Shown here: positions 7,184-14,050 of the stretch, piece after piece | Numbering within the stretch: position 1 is the stretch's first letter | Layout of the letters: the number at the start of each line of letters is the position of its first letter | The notes under the pieces: model-generated | What the model was told of the DNA's origin: nothing | What the model saw: the letters and a program-made list of their open reading frames with translations, nothing else | Database searches by the model: none | Made by a program: the position numbers and the translations under genes | Assembly (NCBI GenBank): GCA_964501815.1 | Contig: CAZCUR010000052.1 | Span: forward strand, 1-18,290 | From: Geothermobacter sp964501815 | GTDB lineage: Bacteria > Desulfobacterota > Desulfuromonadia > Desulfuromonadales > Geothermobacteraceae | DNA: 18,290 bases | Reading direction: 5' to 3'

Positions 7184-9592
7184 ATGAAGCAATCCGGCTA
7201 TTTTCAGGATGACCTGCCGCTGTCCGGCAAGGCCCGGCGCCTGCTTGGCTACGAGCCAGACACTGCGGATGATGCCGAAACCAGGCGCGCGCGCCGGTTT
7301 CAGTCGCTGGCCGGGGCTCTCGGTCTTCAAGGAATCGAACCTCTGGAGAAGCTTGCCACCTGGTATCATCTGCAGCGCCTTCTGGCCGCCGAATTCGGCC
7401 GGGATGCCGGAGAAATGGATATCTCGCTGCTGAGCCATTTCCGCCGTCACTTTCCCCCGACCGGCTCCAAACAGGATTTTTTGCCGCCCTCCGCTGCGGA
7501 CCTTGTGCTGGTGGCGGCGCTGAACCTGAATCCGGCAGGACAACAACTGCGCCCCCTGTTTGACGACGCGGACCTGCGCGCCCATCCCCTCTATGCCGAC
7601 CTGGTCGCCCCGCCCGGCGACCAGGAGGGTGGCAGGATGCCCTGGCGTCTGGTCCTCGATCGGCTGCTGGCACCCGTCCGCCGTCACCCGCACAGCCTCG
7701 AACAACAGATCGTCGAAATCCGGCGCCTGTGTGAAGAACTGCTGGCGACCGAAATCCGGCATCCCCTTGCGCAGACCCTGCCGCACGTTCCGGCGGCGGG
7801 ACCGGGAGGGCCCGGGCCGGTGACTGGCCCGGGGCTGGCAGGCCCCCGGGAGGGCGCCCGCTTTTCTCCGGATGCCGACTGGATGGCCGAAACGGTGCTG
7901 GTCGCCAAAACCCTGCCGGTTTGGATGTATCAGCTGGCACGGCGCTTTGCCCGACCCGTCTCCACCCTGGACGACATCCCGGACGAGGCCCTGCGCGCAT
8001 TGAGCGCCTGCGGCTTCACCGCCCTGTGGCCCATCGGCCTGTGGCAACGTTCGGCGGCTTCAGCCCGCATCAAACAGCTGCGCGGCAATCGTGATGCCGC
8101 CGCCAGCGCCTACGCCTTGCACGCCTATCGCATCGATCCGGCTCTGGGCGGTGAGGAGGCCTTCGAGCGCTTCCGCCGCCGCTGCCTCAAGGCCGGTCTG
8201 CGCCTGTGCGGCGATGTTGTGCCCAACCATTTTGGCCTCGACTCCGAATGGATCCGGCGCTACCCGGAGCGTTTTATCCAGACCGCGACGCCTCCCTACG
8301 ACGACTACCGTTTCACCGGCCCGAATCTGTCTGCTGATCCCGCTATCGAACTGCAGCTTGAAGACGGGTACTGGGATCACAGCAAGGCCGCCGTGGTCTT
8401 TCGCCATCATCACCGCCCCACCCGCACAACCCGCTACATCTATCACGGCAACGACGGCACCCACCTCCCCTGGAACGACACCGCCCAGCTCGACTACCTG
8501 CAACCCGAAGTGCGCACGGCCATGATCGATCTTGTCGTCGCCATTGCCCGGCGTTTCGACATCATTCGCTTCGACGCCGCCATGACCCTGGCAAAGCGCC
8601 ACTTTCAGCGGCTCTGGTACCCTCTTCCCGGCGGCGGGGCCGGCATTCCCTCGCGGGAACGGTTCGCGTTGAGCGCCGCGCAGTTTGATCAGGCCTTCGG
8701 GGAGGAGTTCTGGCGCGAGCTCGTGGACACCATGTCTAGGAAAGCACCGCAAACCCTGCTGATTGCCGAGGCCTTCTGGATGCTCGAAGGTTTTTTCGTG
8801 CGCGAACTCGGCATGCACCGGGTTTACAACAGCGCCTTCATGCACATGCTGCGCGACGGACACAACCAGCGCTTTCGCGCCATTCTGCGGGAAATCATCG
8901 CCACCGACAGAGGCATCCTGCAACGTTTTGTCAATTTCATGAACAACCCGGATGAAGCCACGGCGGTCGAACAGTTCGGCAAGGGTGACAAATACTTCGC
9001 CGTGGCCGTCCTGCTCGCCACCCTCCCGGGTTTGCCGCTGTTCGGCCATGGACAGGTGGAGGGCCTGCGGGAAAAATACGGCATGGAATTTCTGCGCCCG
9101 CTGCTCGACGAACAGGTTGATGACGGCTTTTTCCGGCATCATCAGAACCAGATCTTTCCGCTGCTGCGCCGCCGGCGTCTGTTCGCCGGCGCCGAACACT
9201 TTCACCTGTTGGACCTGGAAACCCCGGAAGGGATCTGCGAGGATGTTTATGCCTTTTGCAACCGCAGCGGCGACGAGCACGCCCTGGTTCTGGTCAACAA
9301 CAGCGACCGCCCGGTTCATGGTATCCTGCACGGGTCCGCCGACCAAAAGGCATGGCCTGCAATTCCCGGGCTGCCCGAGGGCTGTCGCTGGCTGACAGGC
9401 CTGGAACATCACGACCGACGACGCATCTGGCTTGACCGCCGGCAGCTTGAACGCCGGGGGCTTGCTGTGGACCTCGGCGCATACGACTATCGCATCCTGC
9501 TCGATCTGAGCCCGGATTCCGAAGGGCCTCCGGCCGATGCGGCGGCAGTCATTCCCGGAGGATGGCTCGAAGTCCAGGAACATCCGTCATGA
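7184..9592 (+). CDS. GH13-type alpha-amylase family enzyme with long N-terminal extension
   Basis: This 802-residue protein has about 200 N-terminal residues of mainly helical character, a Gly/Pro-rich linker (about residues 205-225), then an alpha-amylase (beta/alpha)8 domain. Conserved regions: DVVPNH (344-349); IIRFDAA with Arg462 and the candidate nucleophile Asp464; LLIAEAFW with candidate acid/base Glu529; and NNPDE with Asp590. The catalytic triad is thus kept, but the His of the usual NHD in region IV is Pro (NPD), somewhat like the NTPD of GlgE maltosyltransferases. The remaining motifs are not GlgE-like. No signal peptide. ATG 7184 is chosen over a TTG at 7166: it follows the galT stop by 4 bp, without a clear ribosome site, so coupling is likely. 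Its stop overlaps the glgA start. Likely a glucan transferase or hydrolase of storage polysaccharide; exact activity unknown. Confidence 0.85.
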   Translation: MKQSGYFQDDLPLSGKARRLLGYEPDTADDAETRRARRFQSLAGALGLQGIEPLEKLATWYHLQRLLAAEFGRDAGEMDISLLSHFRRHFPPTGSKQDFLPPSAADLVLVAALNLNPAGQQLRPLFDDADLRAHPLYADLVAPPGDQEGGRMPWRLVLDRLLAPVRRHPHSLEQQIVEIRRLCEELLATEIRHPLAQTLPHVPAAGPGGPGPVTGPGLAGPREGARFSPDADWMAETVLVAKTLPVWMYQLARRFARPVSTLDDIPDEALRALSACGFTALWPIGLWQRSAASARIKQLRGNRDAAASAYALHAYRIDPALGGEEAFERFRRRCLKAGLRLCGDVVPNHFGLDSEWIRRYPERFIQTATPPYDDYRFTGPNLSADPAIELQLEDGYWDHSKAAVVFRHHHRPTRTTRYIYHGNDGTHLPWNDTAQLDYLQPEVRTAMIDLVVAIARRFDIIRFDAAMTLAKRHFQRLWYPLPGGGAGIPSRERFALSAAQFDQAFGEEFWRELVDTMSRKAPQTLLIAEAFWMLEGFFVRELGMHRVYNSAFMHMLRDGHNQRFRAILREIIATDRGILQRFVNFMNNPDEATAVEQFGKGDKYFAVAVLLATLPGLPLFGHGQVEGLREKYGMEFLRPLLDEQVDDGFFRHHQNQIFPLLRRRRLFAGAEHFHLLDLETPEGICEDVYAFCNRSGDEHALVLVNNSDRPVHGILHGSADQKAWPAIPGLPEGCRWLTGLEHHDRRRIWLDRRQLERRGLAVDLGAYDYRILLDLSPDSEGPPADAAAVIPGGWLEVQEHPS

Positions 9593-11055
9593 ACAGAAAA
9601 AAACGAACCCTTGTTTTTGCCGCGTCCGAAGCAACCCCCTTTGCCAAAACCGGCGGGCTGGGGGATGTGGTCGGCGCCCTGCCCCGGGCCCTGGCGCAAT
9701 GGGGGCACCGCGTGGCGGTCCTGCTGCCCGGGCACCGCATGGTCCGCCAGCGGGGCTTTGCTCCGGACAACACCGGTCATCAGGTTGCCATCCGGCTGGG
9801 AGACCGGGACCTGCGGGCGGAGCTGAGCCATCTGCGTCGCGACAGCATCGACGTCTGGTTCATCGACCAACCGGAGCTGTTTGACCGCCCAGGGCTTTAC
9901 GGTGTTGACGGCAGAGATTTTCCCGACAACGGCGAACGCTACGGCTTTTTCTGCCACGCGGTTCTCGCGGCCCTGCGCACCCTGAATCTGCAACCCGACA
10001 TTCTTCACGTTCATGACTGGCAGACCGGGCTGCTCCCCCTGCTTTTGCATCTGGAGAAAAAGCGGGACAGCTTCTTCTCCAAAACCGGCAGCCTGCTGAC
10101 CATCCACAACCTCGCCTATCAGGGGCTGTTCCCTTCGCAGCTGGTGGCAACCCTGCACCTGCCCCAGGAGCTGTTTTGCATGGAAGGATTCGAATACTGG
10201 GGCAAGCTCTCCTTCCTCAAGGCCGGAATCCAGTTCGCCGACCGTATCAACACGGTCTCGCCGGGATATGCAGCGGAAATCCTTACGTCAGAATACGGTT
10301 GCGGCTTTGAGGGCATTCTGCAGGAAAAAAGGTCACGGCTATGCGGCATCCTCAACGGCATCGACCCGGATGACTGGGACCCGGCCGTCGATCCCTGCCT
10401 GCCTGCCAACTACGACAGCAGCGACCCGGCCGGGAAAGCCCGGTGCAAATCTGCACTACAGCAGGAGCTGGGACTGGCGGTCGACAGCCATCTTCCCCTG
10501 CTGGCCATGGTCACCCGCATCGACCGGCAGAAGGGCATCGACCTGGTCCTGGAGGCCTGGCAGGCCCTCGCCGAAACCCCGATCCAATTTGCGTTTCTCG
10601 GCAGCGGCGATGCTGCCCTCGCCGCCGAACTGCGAAAACTGGAAACGGGCTGGCCCGAAAAAGTCGCCGTTCGTATCGGTTTCGACGACGCTCTGGCCCG
10701 GCGCATCTACGGTGGCGCCGACCTGTTTCTCATGCCGAGCCGTTTCGAGCCCTGCGGACTGGGGCAGCTGATCGCCCTGCGCTACGGCGCCGTCCCGGTG
10801 GTGCGCCGAACCGGCGGGCTGGCCGACACCATTGCCGATTTCGACCGGGACGGCGACAACGGGTGCGGCTTCGTCTTTGCTGACGCCGACCCGGGCGCAC
10901 TGGCCAGTGCCCTGCAAAGGGCTCTGCGCCACTTCGCGGAGGACGCCACCTGGCGCCAACGGGTTGCATCCTGCATGCAACGGGATTACAGTTGGCGCCG
11001 GTCGGCTCAGCAATACGCCGCCCTTTACGACACCATTCTCGGAGAGCTGCCATGA
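9589..11055 (+). CDS. glgA: Glycogen synthase
   Basis: This 488-residue GT5 glycosyltransferase extends alpha-1,4-glucan chains from an NDP-glucose, normally ADP-glucose in bacteria. Seen: KTGGLGDV (20-27), the donor-binding loop; HDWQTG at 142-147; TIHNLAYQG; NTVSPGYA; NGID; and SRFEPCGLGQ with Glu387 in the position of the catalytic glutamate of the C-terminal domain, followed by RRTGGLADT. The length is normal for GlgA. The ATG at 9589 overlaps the previous stop as ATGA and has AGGA (9576-9579) 9 nt upstream. A longer in-frame start at 9562 would lie inside the GH13 gene and adds non-family residues. The next gene also overlaps by ATGA, so this forms the coupled end of the operon. No glgC is seen, so the donor must come from elsewhere or from the nucleotidyltransferase heading this operon. 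Confidence 0.95.
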   Translation: MNRKKRTLVFAASEATPFAKTGGLGDVVGALPRALAQWGHRVAVLLPGHRMVRQRGFAPDNTGHQVAIRLGDRDLRAELSHLRRDSIDVWFIDQPELFDRPGLYGVDGRDFPDNGERYGFFCHAVLAALRTLNLQPDILHVHDWQTGLLPLLLHLEKKRDSFFSKTGSLLTIHNLAYQGLFPSQLVATLHLPQELFCMEGFEYWGKLSFLKAGIQFADRINTVSPGYAAEILTSEYGCGFEGILQEKRSRLCGILNGIDPDDWDPAVDPCLPANYDSSDPAGKARCKSALQQELGLAVDSHLPLLAMVTRIDRQKGIDLVLEAWQALAETPIQFAFLGSGDAALAAELRKLETGWPEKVAVRIGFDDALARRIYGGADLFLMPSRFEPCGLGQLIALRYGAVPVVRRTGGLADTIADFDRDGDNGCGFVFADADPGALASALQRALRHFAEDATWRQRVASCMQRDYSWRRSAQQYAALYDTILGELP

Positions 11056-11288
11056 CCGAAGACCATGCCCGAAACGACATGGCCACCGAATCAGCCCCAT
11101 CCCCGGACAACGACAACCGGCCTGAAGAGCGTTTCCCCGAACTGGCCGAGCTGCAACGCGATATCGAACGCTGTCTGAAATCGAACCGCAAGTTTCTCGA
11201 TCATTTTCTCGACGAAGATTTTGACGATGAGCTGTCGGACGAGGACGACCCGGAGCCGTCCATCGACGACATGGACCCCGAACTCTGA
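11052..11288 (+). CDS. Small highly acidic protein coupled to glgA, unknown function
   Basis: This 78-residue protein begins at an ATG overlapping the glgA stop (ATGA) with GGAGAG (11041-11046) just upstream. I do not recognise a characterised family. About 28 of 78 residues are Asp or Glu. It has three parts: a disordered-looking N-terminus (1-24), a likely amphipathic helix around 28-52 (FPELAELQRDIERCLKSN and on, with a single Cys), and an Asp/Glu-rich tail from about 53 to 78. No signal peptide or membrane segment. Codon use looks like that of the neighbours and the coupling to glgA is strong, so it is likely translated. A partner or regulator of the glucan enzymes is only a guess. Confidence 0.7.
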   Translation: MTEDHARNDMATESAPSPDNDNRPEERFPELAELQRDIERCLKSNRKFLDHFLDEDFDDELSDEDDPEPSIDDMDPEL

Positions 11289-11316
11289 CCCGACAGCCCA
11301 ACCTTCCCTTCCCGCT

Positions 11317-11349
11317 CCGGTGACCCGCACCGGAATCCTGACTTTTTTT
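11317..11349 (+). terminator. Probable rho-independent terminator after the glucan operon
   Basis: CCGGTG (11317-11322) and CACCGG (11328-11333) form a perfect 6-bp stem with a 5-nt loop. A run of seven T follows at 11343-11349, after a 9-nt spacer. The spacer is longer than ideal, so efficiency is uncertain, but the position 28 bp after the last operon gene fits. Confidence 0.55.
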
Positions 11350-11671
11350 CCTAAAGCTTCATTCAGTCATACCGATATTGAAATAGACAAAGGGAGAAAT
11401 TTCTTCTCAGTTATTTCACTGCATTATGGCGGGCAAATTGCCATTTTCCCGGCCCCTTTGCCCCAGGTTCGGTTTCATTGAGCCGCCCCAAACATTAGCG
11501 TTCACAAAAATTTCTTGTCATCTTGCATGATTAGCGTTCGCCCATGATTTTCAATTTAACTCTGGCACAATTCGTGAAAGCCGAATATTCAGAAAAATAA
11601 TTAAATCGGTCGGCTCATCCGATCCGGTGAAAACACGACGCGCGGGCGTCAGAAACCACATGGAGGTAGTC
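11350..11671. other. AT-richer intergenic regulatory region upstream of the cytochrome gene
   Basis: This 320-bp stretch is clearly richer in A and T than its surroundings and holds no convincing gene; a short open frame that crosses its left part (to 11481) has no ribosome site or family resemblance. It contains two pairs of short direct repeats, the odd-length palindrome GGCAAATTGCC (11432-11442) and GAATATTC (11583-11590). It ends in GGAGG (11662-11666), 5 nt before the cytochrome ATG. It most likely carries the promoter and operators of the cytochrome-porin unit. I could not identify a convincing -35/-10 pair. Confidence 0.6.
11494..11539. repeat. 10-bp direct repeat pair ATTAGCGTTC
   Basis: ATTAGCGTTC occurs at 11494-11503 and again at 11530-11539, the starts being 36 bp apart (about 3.4 helical turns). 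A second pair, AAATTTCTTCTCA (11397-11409) and AAATTTCTTGTCA (11508-11520), matches at 12 of 13 positions. Such spaced direct repeats upstream of a regulated gene are typical of activator sites, but no regulator is identified. Confidence 0.5.
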
Positions 11672-11998
11672 ATGAAAAAGACCAGCCGCATCATCGCCAT
11701 TCTGGCCATTCTGCTGTTCGCGGCCACCAGCGCCATGGCCCTGGGCAAGGGCAACCCCAAGAAGGGGAAATATCTGTTCAAAAAAACCTGCAAGGCCTGT
11801 CATGTAGCCGGTGCCGAGGGTGGCGCCCTGACACCTCTTTCCAAAACCCAGAGCCAGTGGAAACGCTTCTTCGAACGGGACCAGCACAAAGCCAAACCGG
11901 AGATCTGGGGCAAGTACAAGGACAAGGACCTGAACGACATCTTCCAGTTCCTCTATGACCACGCCGCCGATTCCGACCAGCCGGAAACCTGCGGTTAA
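11672..11998 (+). CDS. Small periplasmic monohaem c-type cytochrome
   Basis: This 108-residue protein has a Sec signal peptide (positively charged start, hydrophobic core 7-19, likely cleavage after Ala23 in SAMA) and one haem-binding motif, CKACH at Cys40-Cys43-His44. It would be an electron carrier in the periplasm. The mature part has no methionine at all, so the usual Met sixth ligand of class I cytochromes is absent; His72 (in RDQHK) or His97 are candidates for a distal ligand. A third cysteine, Cys107, sits next to the C-terminus. The ATG at 11672 has GGAGG (11662-11666) upstream; an in-frame upstream GTG at 11627 would add 15 residues and spoil the signal peptide. The porin gene follows after 32 bp with its own strong ribosome site, so the two probably form one unit. 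The electron partner is not known. Confidence 0.85.
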   Translation: MKKTSRIIAILAILLFAATSAMALGKGNPKKGKYLFKKTCKACHVAGAEGGALTPLSKTQSQWKRFFERDQHKAKPEIWGKYKDKDLNDIFQFLYDHAADSDQPETCG

Positions 11999-12030
11999 TT
12001 GTTCTTGAACCCCACATCAGGAGGCACACC

Positions 12031-13952
12031 ATGAAGCGTTTTACAACGATATTTGCGCTTTTGCTTCTGCTCGTCCCGAGCCTGGCTTTGGCTGATGACG
12101 TCAGCGACCTGAAGAAAAAGGTCGATAAACTGTACGAAGAGATCGATTACCTGCAGGAGCAGATCGACAAGAACACCCTGCACAGCGCCACCGACCGCAT
12201 CAGCTTNNNNNNNNNNNNNNNNNNNNNNNNNNNNNNNNNNNNNNNNNNNNNNNNNNNNNNNNNNNNNNNNNNNNNNNNNNNNNNNNNNNNNNNNNNNNNN
12301 NNNNNNTGCAGGAGCAGATCGACAAGAACACCCTGCACAGCGCCACCGACCGCATCAGCTTTTACGGAGACATGCGCGTCAAGGCGGACACCCTGCACTA
12401 CCAGGATACGGTGTGGAACCCGGCGGTCAATTTTGACTTTGATTCGTTCATGGCCCAAGCCATGGCGGACCCAACCGCCTGGGGATTCAGTGTGAACGAT
12501 AACGGGACGCCAGCTGACCCGAGCGATGACTTCTTTAACCCTGGCCCCATTGCCAATTTTGCCGGCCCTTATGGGCTTACGCCGGCAGCCCTCGGAAGTT
12601 TCTCCGGCGTCATGCCTTTCCCGCTGATTCCTGGCAGGATGGGAGTCAAACCTCCCAAGTCGGACCTCAACAACGACATCCTCTACACCACCCGCCTGCG
12701 TCTGGGCATGAAAGCCAAGGTGGCTGACAACGTCAATTTTTCCGCGCGCCTGTCCATGTACAAGAACTGGGGCGATTCAACCGGCGTCAAGGTGTTCGAT
12801 TCCTGGAACGCCTTCACCATGGACGGCACCGACGGCGGCAACACCACCGGCGACTGGCTGCGGGTCGAGCGCGCCTATTTCAGCTGGCACGACATCGGCG
12901 GCAGCAACTTTTACCTCTCCATCGGCCGCCGTCCCTCGACCTACGGCCCCCCCAGCGAAGTGCGTGAGAATGAGATGCGCGGCGGCACCCCCTCGGGCCA
13001 CCTGGTGCATTTCAACTTCGACGGTGTCACCATCGGCTACAAACTGGCCGACCTGACCGGGATTGAAGGTATGACCGCCCGCTTCTGCTACGGCCAGGGA
13101 TTCGAATCCCAATGGGGCAATGGCGAGCTCTACGACAACTACGGCAGCAATATCGCCACCGAAGACACCCATCTGGGCGGGCTCAACCTCGACCTCTACA
13201 ACGACGGTTCCACCTTCGTGCAGCTGACCGCCTTCGCCGCTCTGGACGTAGTCGACGGCTTCAAGGGTGTGTTCGCCTTCCCGTCCCAGCTGGTCGGCAT
13301 CTTTGCCCCGACCCTCTACAAGGACCAGCAGAAGTTCCCGGGTTTCAACTTCGTCACCCGCTATCAGCCCAGCACGGTCATCGGCGACATGCTGCTCGGC
13401 GGTATCGGCTTTGAGCGTGAGGAAGAGAACGGGCTGAAATACTTCGGCTCCTTCGGCTGGACCGAGCTGCGCCCCAACGGCAAGGCCGGCCTGTTCGGCG
13501 GCATGGGCACCGACGCCATCTTTGAGCCGGCCCTGAGCGCCGACGGCAATGAAATCATCCTGGTCCCGGTCCGGGCCGAAAACGACGACACCCAGGACGG
13601 CTACGGCATCTATGTCGGCCTGCAGATTCCGGCTCCCTTGGGCAAATTCGGTGTCGAATACAACTACGGCTCCAAGTACTGGACCCCCTTCACCCAGGCC
13701 CAGGATGACGCCCTCGGCAGCAAACTCGCCACCCGCGGTCATGTCGGCGAGGCCTACTACATCTTCGACATCAACCCGAACATGTTCATCAAGGTCGGCG
13801 GCCTCTACTACGACTACGAATACACCGGCAGCGGCTCGCCGGTGGGCAAGCCGGTCAAGGTCGACGACGTGCTGGACGGCAAGGCTTATTCCATGCTGCC
13901 CGTATCCGACACCGCCTGGGACGGCTATGCCTCCCTGACTCTGAAATTCTGA
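12031..13952 (+). CDS. DUF3373-like outer-membrane beta-barrel porin, interrupted by an assembly gap
   Basis: The gene starts at ATG 12031 after AGGAGG (12019-12024) and ends in TGA at 13952. It encodes a signal peptide (cleavage likely after Ala21, LALA), a short coiled-coil or alpha-helical stretch (about residues 24-47, DVSDLKKKVDKL and on), then SATDRISFYGDMRVKAD, the start of a long barrel rich in alternating aromatic strands. It ends in SLTLKF, with the C-terminal Phe typical of outer-membrane barrels. As printed, 100 N and a 55-nt duplicate break the frame. Removing 155 nt restores one continuous frame of 588 residues, so the gene is probably whole. It resembles the DUF3373 porins found in Geobacter relatives, some of which sit in extracellular electron transfer or selenite-uptake loci; this is from memory of the family. 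Next to a cytochrome c and a molybdopterin reductase, it may pass a substrate or form part of an electron conduit. Confidence 0.8.
12152..12361. repeat. Identical 55-nt sequence on both sides of the gap (assembly overlap)
   Basis: Positions 12152-12206 and 12307-12361 are identical over 55 nt, immediately left and right of the N-run. A true tandem duplication would break the reading frame, whereas collapsing the two copies restores it. The copies therefore represent one genomic sequence present at both contig ends. Confidence 0.85.
12207..12306. other. Run of 100 N: scaffold gap
   Basis: Exactly 100 undetermined bases, a conventional placeholder length rather than a measured distance. Because of the identical flanks, the real gap is probably negative (contigs overlap by 55 nt). 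Confidence 0.98.
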
Positions 13953-13962
13953 CAGTCCGGAC

Positions 13963-13992
13963 AAGGGGGGAGCGTGAACGCTCCCTCCTTTT
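13963..13992 (+). terminator. Rho-independent terminator after the porin gene
   Basis: A 12-bp stem (13963-13974 with 13979-13990, one G-T wobble) closes a TGAA tetraloop and runs into TTTT at 13989-13992. It begins 10 bp after the porin stop. It separates the cytochrome-porin unit from the molybdopterin reductase genes, which start only 58 nt later. Confidence 0.8.
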
Positions 13993-14035
13993 CGGGGACA
14001 ATAATCCAAGTATTCGAATTAACAAACACTATGTG

Positions 14036-14044
14036 AAAAAGGAG
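14036..14044 (+). promoter_or_regulatory. Ribosome binding site deciding the start of the molybdopterin subunit
   Basis: AAAAAGGAG ends 6 nt before the GTG at 14051. An upstream in-frame GTG at 14033 would place this site inside the coding region and has no ribosome site of its own. The 14051 start also gives a standard Tat signal with a short n-region. Confidence 0.75.
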
Positions 14045-14050
14045 TTCGCC

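Noticed and set aside
8060..9583. Minus-strand open frame of 507 codons
   Set aside because: Antisense to the GH13 domain with all catalytic motifs on the plus strand; no ribosome site or family resemblance.
11221..11481. 86-codon open frame running past the glucan operon terminator
   Set aside because: It overlaps the acidic protein gene and the terminator, with no ribosome site and no family-like sequence.
11563..11577. Possible sigma-54 promoter (TGGCAC followed by GTGA)
   Set aside because: The -24 half is perfect but the -12 half lacks the essential GC at the right distance.
12152..12361. A real tandem repeat inside the porin
   Set aside because: Keeping both copies breaks the frame, and the exact 100-N run between identical flanks is typical of scaffolding.
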